Notes: generated from the sequence alone by a model not told the origin. 64,000 nt of DNA from Vanilla planifolia (GCA_023846275.1 CM043865.1:34114412-34178411), one strand, 5' to 3'; counted from the first letter of the stretch, positions 23,742-36,591 are shown. Made by a program: numbers and translations.

Positions 23742-26074
23742 AAGATCATATCAAAGTTGTTAAAATCCTAAGGTTGAAATTATAAATAACATTATATTAG
23801 AGTAGTTGATGTCCCTGAGAGAATAAGATAAATACTTGCAATAAGATGTGAGCTATTTAATTAACTATAATAAAAAAGATATATGAATTAGTTGATGCCT
23901 TAGACATATGACTAGGGCATGCTATTATTATAAGGAAAAGCACACTTGTATACACACACACACACACATATATAGATTGTGTGTGTATGCATATTTGTGT
24001 AAATTAATATTAGGGATTAAGATGGAATTTTTTAATTCTAACCCTTGAAGTGAGAAAGCTAAAAGTAAAAATAATGAGCATGAGAAAGAACTAGGAAGAT
24101 TTATAGTCCTATGAGAAGAGCTGAATAAAAGCAATTAGAAATTCAATCCCATTTTAAGAAGGCAAAGAAAAATAAATATCTATACCTTATAGGTGAATTT
24201 TGTATCAAAAGAATTTTGGTAGTAAATACTAAATGGGCTTGAAGCAAGATGTAATAAAATGAGAGCAGAACTCCATACCCATTGACATAAGAAATGTTTG
24301 GTTAAGTGAATTATTTGTGAGATTTAGTGTTAACAAGCTAAATAATTGGGCAAAGGAAGCTAGCTAAGATATTTTGTTTATAAAAATTTTGGATATACTG
24401 TTATAATCTATTATTATAAGATAACTATATTACAAAATAATGATTTTAAAGTTATAAGAAGAGATAAAAACACTCTTATATTAATTTTTGGTGATCTAGC
24501 ACATTATGCCCAATAAATACTATACAAAGGATATTTGAAGTGAAAAATGTTAGAAGAGGTATAATGCTATATGCTTAATATAATGATGAATGATGTAACA
24601 TATAGTAGATAACGTTATATAATCTCTGCTTGTACACATAATGTGATGTAGTGATATATGCTAAAATTTATGTTATCTTGATGCATAATATCCTTGAAAT
24701 TAAATAGCGTGGATTTCAAGCTAAGTATATAAGCATTATGAAATATTGAGCATTACATGTTGGGTACACAAGTATTGTATAAAGCGTAAATTTCATGCAA
24801 TAAGTATTTTTATTGATCATGCGATTCTGTTATTGGGATATGCATATGTAATATTTCAAAAACAGGAGAAATATTTAAACAACTATTTTTGAAATCTTTG
24901 AATTACTATGCCTAAATTAATGAAAACTCTTGATCACAAGATTAACAAAAAAAATCATAACAAGAGAGACAAAATTATAATTATCATCAAAAGTAAGCAA
25001 TTATGTAAACTAGTAGTTTTTATTCCAATTATGAATTTTAAGAATTTAACAAAAAATATAAATCACCCAAAAGGGAGTATGGCACTTGAAAGAGGGGAGT
25101 AAGCTTAAAAAATAAAAACATAAATTATTAGAAAGCCAATAATACCAAGTTAGTTAAAATTAGAAGTTAATGGGAATTTAATAATAAAAAAACTAAAGAA
25201 CTAATACGTATTATGAATTATAACAAATATCAAATGGAGCCATAACATTATGAAATGGGATCGAGATGTAGAGTTTATAAAGAAACTCAATGCAAAATTC
25301 TTTAGCATGAAATGAAGTGTCATAGTCAGAGAAAAACAACTAAACATCTTCCTTTATATTCTTTCCATTTCTATTTCTTTCTTTTTATTATATGTTTTGA
25401 TTTATAACATTTGCACATATATATGATAAATTAATAATATATATATATATATGTATATGTATATGTATATGTATATATAAGGACATCAAGTGTAGCAAAG
25501 TTAAAATTAAAATAAGACAATTCATGTTATGTCATGCAAATGCTCATATAATAAATAAGGTTCTTATGTCACTATTAAAGTTAAGCACATTCTTTTATTA
25601 TTTAGACATACATTAATAAGGTCCTTATGTCTCTATTAAAAGGTATCAATGGCTCTTATAATTCTTGTTCTTATTCATACTTATATCAAGATCATCTCCT
25701 AACATTTTAATTTAGTGAATACTATAAATGTAAGATATATTGCAAGTATTTAATATCATCACTGAAAGATGTTGGAATCTCTCTTTCTCTCTCTCTCTTG
25801 TCAGAAGCTTATTGAGGAGGAATTTCTTTCATAGAATCTCTTTGGAGTTGAACTTTTGGGAAGCTTTGAGAAGTGCTCTACTTTTTGGTCTTACACTTGG
25901 TTGAGAAAAATGGGAGTGTTGGAGCCAGCAAAGAATAAGAGTAATGGTCAATAGTTTCATAGGGAACTTTAAAAAAAATAAAGGTGCAATCATGAGTTGA
26001 ATTGGAGAAGGAGCCACACTGCACTTAACAACTACTTTTTCGTACTCATACATTGCATTTCTTGATATGAGTAG
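23742..26074. other. A+T-rich DNA, possibly the gutted interior of a gypsy element
   Basis: Starts with the PBS-like motif and lies between two related LTRs (22.33-23.74 and 26.08-27.66 kb). I saw no protease, RT or integrase in it, so it would be a non-autonomous or deleted interior. A (CA)n/(TG) tract lies at about 23948-23995 and an imperfect (AT)n/(GTATAT)n run at 25437-25480. Frames of 64-82 codons are not supported. Confidence 0.4.
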
Positions 26075-26205
26075 CAAGATATACTAGTATGTACATGCAT
26101 ATTATATCTTTTCATAAATAATGTTGCATAAGTGACTTAACATAGCATTGCATGACTATATCAACAATTTTATGCATGGTGAGTATATATACATGATCAG
26201 TATAG

Positions 26206-26275
<70 letters not shown>

Positions 26276-27661
26276 TTATTTGTATAATTAAAATATCAAT
26301 CCAAATAGAAGAAAATTCTTATGTATATGATAAAACCAACATAAAGAAAATAAAATAAAAGAATTCAAGCTTTTAGATAGTATCCTAAGAGTAATAAAGT
26401 TAATGTTGAAAAAGTGCATCCCTTATGGCCTTATCTCATAATGTCACTTGCAATGTGATTTAGCTATTACCACTTGTTATGAAGTTTGAAAGTTTTTGTA
26501 TCATTGGCATGATCCTTATGGATTGAGCTTCCTACTATGTGATAAGGAGCTATCACTTGTTATGTGATTTGGCAACCAAGGCTTGTTGTGTGACTCTATA
26601 ATTAAGGTCTCTAAAGCTGACGTATACATGTCACTTGTTATATATTCAAGTAATCTATACGATGAAATATCAAGAGAGATGAGATAGGGATCCAAAGAAT
26701 AGAGACATTATAAGAAACTAGGTCCCTTATTATATGAAAAGAGATGTTAATTAAAGAAAAAAAAATACTGAGTTTAAATCAATTTTAATAAATATATGTA
26801 AATAAGTATTTAAACAAGCTATATAAAGGAATGTGAAAATGATTATGTTTTAGAAGATTAAATGCTTTGGTATATATGCCTTTGTATTTGATTATTTTTA
26901 TTATATTCACACAAAGTTACAAAAATATAGTCTTTCATTAGATGTCATGTATCTTTACTCTTTCTTAAATGTTATGTATCTTTACACAGTACTTTAGATT
27001 AGGTATATTTTATTAAATGCTCATTTTTTTATTGTTTATTTATATTATTAATTTATTTATTAAGTCTTTATACTCATTTACTTATTTACATTATAAGACA
27101 TGTCATAGGTACACACTAAATAGAGATATTTAGAAATACATGAATAGATACTAGGGATTAAAAGTAGATGATTTTGTGGATAATTGTCTAGTAATATAAA
27201 TTTTAATGTATGACACTTGTATATAGACTTCTTCAAGACTTTATAATATGGATTTTAACAATATAATATGGATTCTTTATTGTAACGATGTGGTTTTGTC
27301 GTAATGATATATTCTTTAATGTATTAATGTGATTTTTATCATAGTGGTATGGTTTTATTGTGATGTTATAGTTTAGTGTAATAATTTTATCATCTATATA
27401 TTATTATTGTTAAAATTATAAAAATTCATTTATATGTATATGAGAAAATAAACAACATTTAAGGGAGACTTTGCTAATATATTTTCTAAAATTTGAACTC
27501 TTTATTAGTCCAATTTGAAGTATCAAAGGATTAAGAGTGTGATCAATAGTTATCACTAAGAAGATCACTAGTGTCTTCCAAATGTGCTAAAGCTCATTTT
27601 ATTCCTTAAATGTATTAAGAGAGGAAGGAGTTATGGGACAATGGACAGGCAACGTGTGACA
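26075..27661 (+). mobile_element. Gypsy-type LTR (copy A), inverted relative to copy B
   Basis: Aligns along about 1.5 kb with the reverse complement of 36592-38060. Shared blocks include the ATGCATATTATATC region (26094), a CAAGTGACATTATGAGATAAG-like block (in reverse, about 26430-26460), GATGTGGTT (27287), and TTATTAGTC (27501). The right end reads GTGTGACA (27661). Inside, the motif CACTTGTTATGTGA recurs several times (26430-26650). No coding sequence. It is either a solo LTR or the 3' partner of copy C. Confidence 0.6.
26207..26272. repeat. (TA)33 microsatellite inside LTR copy A
   Basis: Uninterrupted TA run of about 66 bp. Confidence 0.95.
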
Positions 27662-27849
27662 GTTTCCTAGCCATCCATATGCATGTGGAAGCCAAGCTTC
27701 TCACAAATCACATTGGTGATTTGATTCAAAAACTCTTCAGTAAGGATAGGGTAAGCTTAAATACCTAGCTTAAGGTGATAATAATATTAGTTTAACAAGG
27801 CAATTTAAAAACTTCAATTATCCTAACTCATGGATTGATAACCACAAAT

Positions 27850-27851
<2 letters not shown>

Positions 27852-27918
<67 letters not shown>
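27852..27918. repeat. (AT)n microsatellite, 67 bp
   Basis: Uninterrupted AT run. Confidence 0.95.
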
Positions 27919-27920
<2 letters not shown>

Positions 27921-29337
27921 ATTAGAGTTTAATTATTTCATCATTGCTTTGATATTTATAGATGTCGCCCAACTGTTTCCTTATTTGCAAATCTATCATA
28001 CACAAACTTAATTATAACTCATCAAAATTATTAAATTACAATCCTATATTTCCTAAATTCCAAAAATTATAAGTATACCCCAATTTGATATTTTAAAATT
28101 ATATTTATATCTCACTTCTTTAAAAACTCACAATCTATTTTCTTACTCATCCATAACTTATGAACTCATTACCATTGGATTTGTCTTATTTTGTGCATTG
28201 ATATACTCAAATAATATTCATTATTAGATTTAAAATTTAATATTCTTCCAAAATTTTATTATTATTTTAATATTTTAATTTATAAATATTATATTTTAGA
28301 AATTTGACTTTAGCACATCAAAATCTTTCTTATTATAATTACATGGGCTAAATTATAAGATTTATCATATATTAAACTTTGTAAAAATAAAGGTTGTAAT
28401 ACGAGTAGTAAGGATAATGTTCGTTTGAAAAAATCAAAACTCTAAAGAATGAAATGAAGAAAGATAAAATAAATCAAATATGAATGTATAAAAAAAAGAA
28501 AGAAAATAAAAGATATAATATATACAAATACTATATGATACCAATACTATACAATGACTATATGCATACATAACTGCGAAGCATATATGTAACAATCCAA
28601 TAATTAATGTATCTATAAATTGTTATAAACTGTTTCACTTGCTGCTCCATCTTATGTATCAATTACTTTACTTCAGTTTCATACTATTAAACTCTTGTAG
28701 CTAACCCTTTGCTTGCTAAGTATATGATGTCAATTACTTACCTTAGAGGCCAAGATATTGATATGCATAGATATGAGGGTTCTTATAAGAGAGCTTGAGA
28801 TCTTAAGTATGAGAGTGTGTTTTTATTTAAAAGCTTTGTAAGAGATATTACATATGTAAGGATTTTGTTTTACTATTAATAGATAATGTGTTTCTTTTTT
28901 TTTTTAGAATTTATGTTACGTGATAGATTTGGGATTATGTACATTACTTTTAATTGATTGTTTTTTATGGGATGATTTATGGACTATGATGTTTTGTCAT
29001 TGCCCCCACTCATTGTATATTGTCTTTAAGACTCTCACATTGTTTTAACCTAGATATTTACTATTTTTATTTTTATCAAGTTTTATTAAGTTTAAAACAA
29101 ATCAGGCATGACATTAATCAATGAATTGGTAATCATCAACAATAAAGGGGGAAGGTGAAGGGGCACATTTGGTGAGGGTCAAATGAAGAAGTGCATTGAC
29201 TAAAACAACTGATGAAGTAAAAAAGGCACAAAAGAAAATAAAAAGGTCAATTGATGGGTACATGTAATTATATAAATTGGAGAAAAATAGTAAAGGAAAA
29301 GAGTAAGAAAAGAGTGAATTGGTGTAACTAAAAAATT

Positions 29338-29572
29338 GTAAAGGAATTGAGAAAATTTCCTTAGGTGCAACCAAAAAAAATAGAAATGAGAGGTTCAAAT
29401 GAAAAAGAAAAGATAAGTTCGAGTTTATAAAAAGAAATCAAGGTTAATTATAAGATGAGACCACCACTAGAATCACTTATTTTGAAACTTGAAATTTTCT
29501 TTTCTTTTTCATTTGAATCTCTCGTTTCTATTTTATTTGGTTGCACCAAAGGAAATTTCCTAATTACTTTAC
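29338..29572. repeat. Inverted repeat, MITE- or foldback-like
   Basis: The arm at 29338-29421 and the reverse complement of 29493-29572 share the same order of blocks: GTAAAG, GGAAATTTCC-like, GGTGCAACCAAA, ATAGAAA, GAGAGGTTCAAATGAAAAAG. About 70 bp separate the arms. The text AAATCAAGGTTA just inside the left arm (about 29437) recurs inverted just outside the right arm (about 29580-29594), so the structure is compound. No target duplication was confirmed. It is non-coding. Confidence 0.7.
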
Positions 29573-29753
29573 ATAATAACCTTGATTTATTATGTCATGA
29601 AAAGATAATCATTACATGTTAACTCTATAGACTTCGAAAAATACTTAAAATCACAAGTAATATATGTAGAAAAAAATATATATGCTAATTAGAATAAAGA
29701 GTGATATTAAAAAGATGCTTCAATAATTAATAAATCATTAGAAATATTAAAAA

Positions 29754-29756
<3 letters not shown>

Positions 29757-29833
<77 letters not shown>
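29757..29833. repeat. (AT)n microsatellite, about 77 bp
   Basis: Uninterrupted AT run. Confidence 0.95.
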
Positions 29834-29836
<3 letters not shown>

Positions 29837-32492
29837 ATTTACAAAAACATGAGAAAACAAATATGTTAATTATAATGAAAGGCAAAGTCTAAAGATTTTT
29901 GTAATTCATAGATGGCTAATATCTCATTATCTTTTTATGGTGTTGTTGGTGCTACATGGAGAAGAGACATTTAAAAAACTAACTAAAAGTAATTTAACAA
30001 AACTAAAGGTGGTGGTGATGATTGCAATCAAGTTTTGTAGACATGTTATTTATGTGATGAATAGTTGACTCATATAGGTTGGATTTGTTTAACATTTTTA
30101 GAAAATTCCCTTTTAAAAAAATGACTCTTTTAATGACATAATTTAGTGGTTGATTGCTTGAGCATTATTTAAATAATGTTAACATCTTAAGTACAATACT
30201 ATCTAGATATCAATCTTATCCAAAATTGGTTGATATGTTTTTTGTTTTTGACTCAAAGTTATAAAATAACCTTTTATTATAAATTATAATATCAAAATTA
30301 ATGACATCTAGAATTTTGATGTCACTCAATGCATCTTTATTACTTTTTATGTAAAAGGTTGTAAATTAGAACAAAACAAAATACTAATGAAAAACTTATT
30401 AAGTTTTGTTTGTTTAAGAATTATACAACTTATACTAGTTATGGTTTGAATGTATTGAGTTTCATAAAGATTAGATCTTTATGAAAATATTAAATATTTT
30501 TAATTTTTATTGTCTTCAAAATTTTTTAAAAGAGATTTGTTTTATTTTTCTAATGACATGTTTGAACAATGATTTATCAAACACGTTCAAATTTCATCTA
30601 TACAATTTAATCACTTCATTTTTAATTATTATATTTCAATCATAATAATTATACAAGATGAATTCATGAACACAATTGAATGTTAACAAATGAAATGTAT
30701 GTCATATATAAAAATCTAGTTTAAAATTTTGTTTGAAAAAAACTTCAATAACTAAAATTTTCAACAAAAATCTAATTTTTCACTAAAATTATTTTTTATT
30801 TTTTTTAAAACTTCTCTATTAAACTCTTTTAAAATTCTCATACCACTATCAAAAAAAGAGTTTATTCTTGTTCACTATGGTTTTAAAGAAAAAACTGATA
30901 AAATATTGCATGAGAAAATAATAAATATTTTGATAAAAAATTACTTTTACTTGAATTTTTTTTTACAAATCTATTTCTAAAATCTTTTTAGTTTTTGTTA
31001 AACTTAAAAACTATATTTAAACAAAGCTGTCTTTGCCAATTGCAAATGTGGATAAGCTGCATCATAATTAAAAATTAAAACACGTATTGCATGTTTTCTA
31101 CACGTTGAAGGCCAAAGTGTACTTTTTTTTTTATTTAAACGTTTATATTTATGTGCATCTTAAAATGTCAAAAGTGATGATTCTCAACCGAACTTTTTTT
31201 GGATCTAACATTTAAATTGAAATTCCCTGCAAAAATATTTCAGAAAACATTTTTAAATAAAAAATTGTTTTTTGTAGCATTTTATTTGACATCATACAAT
31301 AAAAACAAAAAATCAATAGATGATTTTATGTGGCATTTGATTTACTAATATTATTTTGTTATATAATATTATTTAAAAAGTTTATATATTTATTTTCATG
31401 ATATTTTTAACTAATATAATAAAATAATTAATTTTTTCATTTAAAAATAATATCTAAATATAACTTACATTTGAATTACATCTTGCTATTAATTATCTTG
31501 ATATTAAAAATGAAAATAAAAAATTATTCTAATAATTATGTATAAAATAATAAAAAATATTTTTTATGCATTTTAAATAACATTGATATTCAAGAATTTA
31601 TGAGGGTCATTTCAATTTAAAAAAGAAGGATAATAAAGAAAGTTATCTAAATGAATAACTAAATATAATGGTTTGTACTAGTATTTTGTATAACAATTAT
31701 TTACAATCATATTTTTTTCATAAATGCTCTCTTCATAATTGATTGATTTTTTATATTTTATTTCATTTTTTTAAACAAATAAATTTTATTTATACTCACA
31801 TAAAATATTTTAATTTTCTTTAAAAAATAAATATTATTTTGAACACAAAAATCATAATAAAATAAAACTAAAATATCTATTAATAATATAGTATCTTTAA
31901 AATCACAAAAACTATTTTAATATTTATAATTATTTAGAGATGATTAAAACATTAAGAACTATTAGTCATCAAAATTAAAAAAAAAAATATATCCTTATTT
32001 ATGAGAACTAATATCTTTGAAGATTTGAACTCCAAGCATTATCTAGGTTGAAAAATAATCTTATAAAATCTCTTTGAGATAGTTTCAAAGATCTTTCAAT
32101 CAAGAAATTATTGTTGATTGAAAGATCTTGTAGACCCAAAAACAATATCCAAGAATCCCATGTCAAAATTTCCCAACGTTTGTCAACCAAGAAAATCTCA
32201 CTAAAGTTCATAAAAACATTTAAATTGAACAAGAAAATCATAAATCAATGTTTTAATTGAAAATTTAAATCTTACAAAACACGCGTCATTGACAAAACTG
32301 TTTCGTATGAGCTCGAATTCGTGCAAGCCACGGCAAACGGATGCGCAGCATTTCGGATGGCAACCCCGTGTAAGCAATGCCGCCAACGCGTGGATTCCCG
32401 CACGCTTCCCCCAACCGCTCTCTTACCAAAATCCGAACCGCTTCTTTAACACGATGGCAATTAAACAAACACTTTGTTCAGTCCTCCTCCTC

Positions 32493-32978
32493 ATGGATCC
32501 CTCAGCACCCAAACCCAATAAACCCTTCTCCGACGATCCTGTCATGGCCGTCTTAGGCATCGCTCGCCGCTCTCCCGACCTCCTTCACAACTGCGACCTC
32601 CCTCCTCCTCTGAAGCTCCTCTCCCCTCTCGAGGACCACTTATTCGTCAAAGGCGGCGACAACCCCGGACTGTTGAGGGCTCTAATCCTCTCACAGACGA
32701 GGACGAGGGAGGCGGAGGAGCGAGCGGAGGTCTCCGCCGCACGGATTGCACATCTTGCTTCCGTGCTCCTCGAACAGTCGGTTCGGCTCTCGGCACACCG
32801 GCGGTGGATGATGATGCTTGAGATCGAGATTTCAGCGCTGAGAAAGAGAGCTTCGCAACCCACCGAGAAGGACTGCAACCGTGGCGACGGCGCAGGAGGG
32901 ATTGCTTGGTGCCTTGCTGTGGTTCTCTGTTTTGGTATCGCCGGCGTCGGCTTCGCGTTGGGTCGGTGCCTATGTTGA
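32493..32978 (+). CDS. Small coiled-coil protein with C-terminal membrane anchor, function unknown
   Basis: Intronless frame of 161 residues from MDPSAPKPNK, on a G+C-rich, CpG-rich island in A+T DNA. The first 40 residues are Pro/Asp-rich (LPPPLKLLSPLEDHL at about 36-50). Residues about 65-120 form a likely amphipathic helix or coiled coil rich in Arg, Glu, Ala and Leu. A hydrophobic segment at about 135-157 lies five residues from the end, so the topology is that of a tail-anchored protein facing the cytosol. The frame stays open upstream to 32289, and an in-frame ATG at 32454 would add 13 residues (MAIKQTLCSVLLL). I prefer 32493 because the upstream residues look like translated leader, but cannot exclude the longer form. 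I recognise similar plant-type proteins of unknown role but no named family. Confidence 0.75.
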   Translation: MDPSAPKPNKPFSDDPVMAVLGIARRSPDLLHNCDLPPPLKLLSPLEDHLFVKGGDNPGLLRALILSQTRTREAEERAEVSAARIAHLASVLLEQSVRLSAHRRWMMMLEIEISALRKRASQPTEKDCNRGDGAGGIAWCLAVVLCFGIAGVGFALGRCLC

Positions 32979-33401
32979 GAACGGATCAATCTTCTCTTTT
33001 TTTGTGTTTCCTTCGGCTTCTTTCGCAAGAAGGAACGCATAACTTCTTTGATTACATTAAAATAGTGATATTTTATGAAACAAAAAGGGTTTTGTTGAGA
33101 CCATGCCCACTACAATCACCTATGAATCCCCAATGACTCCGAATGGCTGTCATTTTCGTGTAGATTGAACTTTCCTCGCTTCGCTTAATTACATTATCAG
33201 TTTATTTTCATAACGAAAATTGACAACTGACTAAAATGACTTCGAATCATCGCGATCAACAAACTCATCCTCATTCCACTTCTCCTATCAGGAGAAAAGA
33301 ATGCAACGGCATTTCTTGTTTCCTTTTTGAATTCCTTTCAGTTCAAGTTGGCCCAACAACTTTCTCAGCACAATTCATAATATATATGCCTTAGGACAAT
33401 T
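32979..33401. other. 3' flank of the tail-anchored protein gene
   Basis: Likely 3' untranslated region for the first 150-200 bp, then ordinary spacer. No further gene seen. Confidence 0.5.
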
Positions 33402-33472
33402 CCTTAGGTGCCTTTTTTTTTTTTTTTTTTTTATTTTATTTTATTTTTTTTTTTATGAAACCTTAGGTGCCT
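33402..33472 (-). mobile_element. T-rich insertion flanked by 12-bp direct repeats
   Basis: CCTTAGGTGCCT occurs at 33402-33413 and again, perfectly, at 33461-33472. The 47 bp between are almost all T with a few A (TTTTATTTTATTTTA pattern) and end ATGAAA. It has the form of a target-site duplication around a poly(A) tail inserted on the minus strand. Confidence 0.7.
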
Positions 33473-33532
33473 ATTATACTAACAACACATACAAAATATT
33501 ATTTATTAAAATTCACTATTATTGAAAGCCAT

Positions 33533-33735
33533 GCTATTTTATTCGGCTTACGTATAGCCCATGTGATGTTACTCGAGAAAGAACTTAGGAGGGTTGACCT
33601 TAGGGAGGAATATGGGTTATAAAATAGAGTTGGCTATTTTATTTGGCTTCCTTATAGTCATGTGATATTACTCGAGAAAGAACTTAGGAGGGTTGACGTT
33701 ACGGAGGAATATGGGTTACAAAATAGAGTTGGAGG
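33533..33735. repeat. Tandem duplication, 100-bp unit
   Basis: GCTATTTTAT opens both units at 33533 and 33633, and the block TTACTCGAGAAAGAACTTAG followed by GAGGGTTGACSTTA is repeated 100 bp apart. The copies are about 90% identical by eye, so the duplication is fairly recent. Confidence 0.9.
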
Positions 33736-34893
33736 ATAAAGGAGTAAATTTGTCGTCAGTATGAACACTCATTATTGGAAGGTCATAGAATACTTCTAAA
33801 GAATTATATCATCGAACAAGTTCAGTTATAAGAAAAAATTTCTACAATTGTGAATCATTAAAGCATGTTTTTTTTTCAAGATTTATAATCTTTAAACATG
33901 TTTATTATAAAGAAGTTAAATAGATAGATCATGAAGACAAATTTTTATGTTAAAAAATCTAAATTATTCTTAAAATTTATAACAAAAACAACATGAAAAG
34001 ATAAATAACGGTTCATGAAGAATATTCTTTATAAACAAAAAGATATAAAGAGAATCAAATAGATAGTCTACAAGATCTTGAAGAATATCTTTATCAATAG
34101 AAAGGAATTAAAAAGGAATTAATGAAAGAAGTTTTAAGATCTTCGATTTCTCAAAATTTATGAATTTGTTTCCAATTTAGAATCTTTTCCTTCGAGCATT
34201 GTAATTTTTCTCCAATCTATTTAGTACTATGCATGCATATTGATGTTGGCCATTAAGACCTATTGTGTGAGGCACTTATTTTCTTGAGATATTGCTTGTT
34301 AGGCTTTTTATTTTCATTTATTGATAAGTAGTTATTTCATGATTGTCTTATATTAACTCCACTTAACAAAGAATAACTTCATAGAGAAAATCCAAATATT
34401 TTGTAGTCAATTTTGGTGTCAACTTTTGCAAGTCTTCTCGTGTCCTTCTATATAACAAGAAACCTTGAGCATCTTTCACCCAAATATAGTATTCTTAGTA
34501 GTTATGACAAAAAAAAAAAGTTGGCCATCAATCATATTCGCTCTTTTGACATTATACATGAGAGGTTTTCCTAATATAAGATAGTTCATATTAAGATGAT
34601 GATTGAACTAATCAAGTAAATTTTTTAGGTTTTCTTTAATTTAATGTACTTTTTGTTCACGATAGATTATAATGTTATATAAATAACACTCTCATAATAT
34701 TTTTTTTATAACTTTTTATATATTTTTTTATTTTTATATTTTTTATTAGTAAGAGTATTTTCATAATTTTGCTTTTTAAGTTAGGTTTTGCTTTGGGTTC
34801 TATTAATATGCTTTAATGTAATGAAAGTAGAGAGTTGGTTTGATGAGAAGAATGACGTTTTTACAACCCCCATGCCTAAAAGAGCACAACCCC
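33736..34893. other. A+T-rich intergenic DNA
   Basis: No gene or recognisable repeat. Several short imperfect direct repeats such as AAAGGAATTAA near 34101-34118. Confidence 0.5.
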
Positions 34894-35191
34894 ATGAAGA
34901 TTATCTTGTTTGAAGTGATAGACCACTAAGAGAGTTATTTTGATTTTAATTTTAAGTAGTGTATTATTATTTTAATAAAAATATCAAGTTTGATTAAAAT
35001 AATATTTTTAAAGAATAAAAATAAAATTTATTTAAATTAACTATCTTAGAAAAATATTAAAATGTCAAAACCTTGATCTTATCTTGACCACTCAAAGAAT
35101 CATTTTACTCTTGATCAAATTTTTGGAAATTTTACTTGATTTACTTGTTACAAAAAGTATATTACAATAATATTAATTAATTAATTAATTA

Positions 35192-35246
<55 letters not shown>

Positions 35247-35270
35247 AAAATAAATAAAAACCAAAATTTA
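34894..35270 (+). repeat. Dispersed repeat copy 2 (partner at 2794-3140)
   Basis: Direct-orientation alignment with 2794-3140. Shared blocks: GAAGATTATCTTG, GTGATA, TTTTAATTTTA, AAGTTTGATTAAAAT, TGATCTT, and TTACAAAAAGTATAT before an (AAT)n tail at 35195-35241. Together with copy 1 it is probably part of a copia-type LTR family. Confidence 0.75.
35171..35241. repeat. Compound (TTAA)n(TAA)n microsatellite
   Basis: TTAA units to about 35196, then AAT/TAA triplets to 35241. Copy 1 of the repeat has a shorter, more degenerate tail at the same place. Confidence 0.9.
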
Positions 35271-36572
35271 CTGAGATCATATCTATAACACGGGTAGTAT
35301 TGTAGTATTAGATTGTATAAACTTGAGGCTATCCCTTATCTTAAGAGATAGCCCTCTGTTTGTATCACTAGTGCTTAGATTAGAATCATTACCTCTTCCT
35401 TTAACAAAATCTCCATTAAAAACATGAACAAAAGGCAAAAAAGTTGGGTAATTTTTATTCCTAATCTATGTTAAGAGTAGTCCTTAGCTATGTGACCTAG
35501 TTTCCATAAGAAAAACATCTTTAATTTTCATAGCTAAACCAATAGGTACTTGTGTGGATTTATCACATTCAACATATTTGGGTGTTTTCTCATTAGATGT
35601 TGAATGAGGTATACTATCTATTGTACCATATACCTACTTTCTAAATCTAAACTTACTAAATTTCTTATTATTTCTCTCTCTCTCTCTCTTTCATTACCTT
35701 TCTTAAGGGAAGTTATACTTTTAACCCGAATATATTCTTCTTTCTTTTCCTACCTTCTTTTTGAGCATCTAAACCTAGCAATTACTACTTGATTATTCTT
35801 TCTTGTTCAACAAGTTCTAAATAGTAAGATGTTTGAAAGAAAATAAGTGCTCTTTTGAAAGCAACATTCAATTCTTGATGAAATAAAAAATAACTCTACT
35901 CCTCAAAACTAACCAAATGTAGGGCATATTGGGCTAGTGAGAAAAATCTCTAATCATAATCAATGATAGACATATCCTCTTATATTAGTAAAACTAATTC
36001 TTCTCTCATTTTCTCTTTAAATCACTAAGGGATATACCAATTTTTAAGTTCATTCTTAAATCCAAGCAAGTTTATGTATGGGCTATTCTTTAAATCTAAG
36101 TCAACGACATGAGTCCTATCATAGATCTATTGTGCATTCTAGTTTCATTACCATAATTGGTAGTTTTTTATTATTTAGATAAGCTATGATATTAAAAATA
36201 TTATTTATCTATTTTAGTCAACTCTCATTTGTCATTTGATCAAGTCATCTTAAAAAAAATAAAGTGTACTTTATGTAATTGATCTTAAAATTAGTGAATC
36301 TGATCATCTGCTATTCAAAGAGAAAAATGCTTATAATGAGAAAATAAATAACCATAGGCACACTAGTCATAAAGGCCTTGTACAACTTCTCTTTCATTTG
36401 TTATAAATAGTGATTTAGCTTTTCTTAAGTCTTAATTCAATTCTCTTTCCTAGACAAAAATTTTGACAACAACATTTACCTAAGGTTTTACTTAAATATG
36501 ACATTTATTATAAGGCATCCTACAGGCATATAGTGCAAGTGTCACTCAGAAAGCACATTCTAAATTGTCAAG
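35271..36572 (-). pseudogene. Gag remnant of a gypsy element, minus strand
   Basis: Reading from the PBS at 36.58 kb leftwards, the minus strand holds a gag-like stretch ending in a CCHC zinc knuckle at about 35478-35518: CFSYG, then after a one-base shift KLGHIAKDY, with Tyr in place of two of the Cys ligands. A basic, Ser-rich linker (GNERERERNNKKF) encoded by a (TC)n run at 35671-35690 precedes it. Stops and frameshifts are frequent. Protease and RT do not follow; the element ends in the repeat at 34.9-35.3 kb. Confidence 0.6.
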
Positions 36573-36591
36573 TCAAGCCATGATACCATCT
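36573..36591 (-). other. Primer-binding site of the minus-strand gypsy element
   Basis: On the minus strand AGATGGTATCATGGC follows the LTR end. It is the usual initiator-Met tRNA PBS (TGGTATCAGAGC) with small changes and sits where expected between LTR and gag. Confidence 0.65.

Larger units (their letters stand above)
27662..32280. other. A+T-rich intergenic DNA, no gene
   Basis: Contains two long (AT)n runs, an inverted repeat at 29338-29572 and low-complexity A+T DNA. A minus frame at 29114-29398 (94 codons, Phe- and Ser-rich) overlaps an arm of the inverted repeat and is not called. The 30.0-32.2 kb part shows nothing recognisable. Confidence 0.55.

Noticed and set aside
29114..29398. 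94-codon minus frame
   Set aside because: Overlaps the inverted-repeat arm and is Phe/Ser-rich low-complexity translation.
32585..33040. 151-codon minus frame opposite the tail-anchored protein gene
   Set aside because: Arg/Ser-rich shadow; the plus frame has a helix and membrane anchor and a sensible start.
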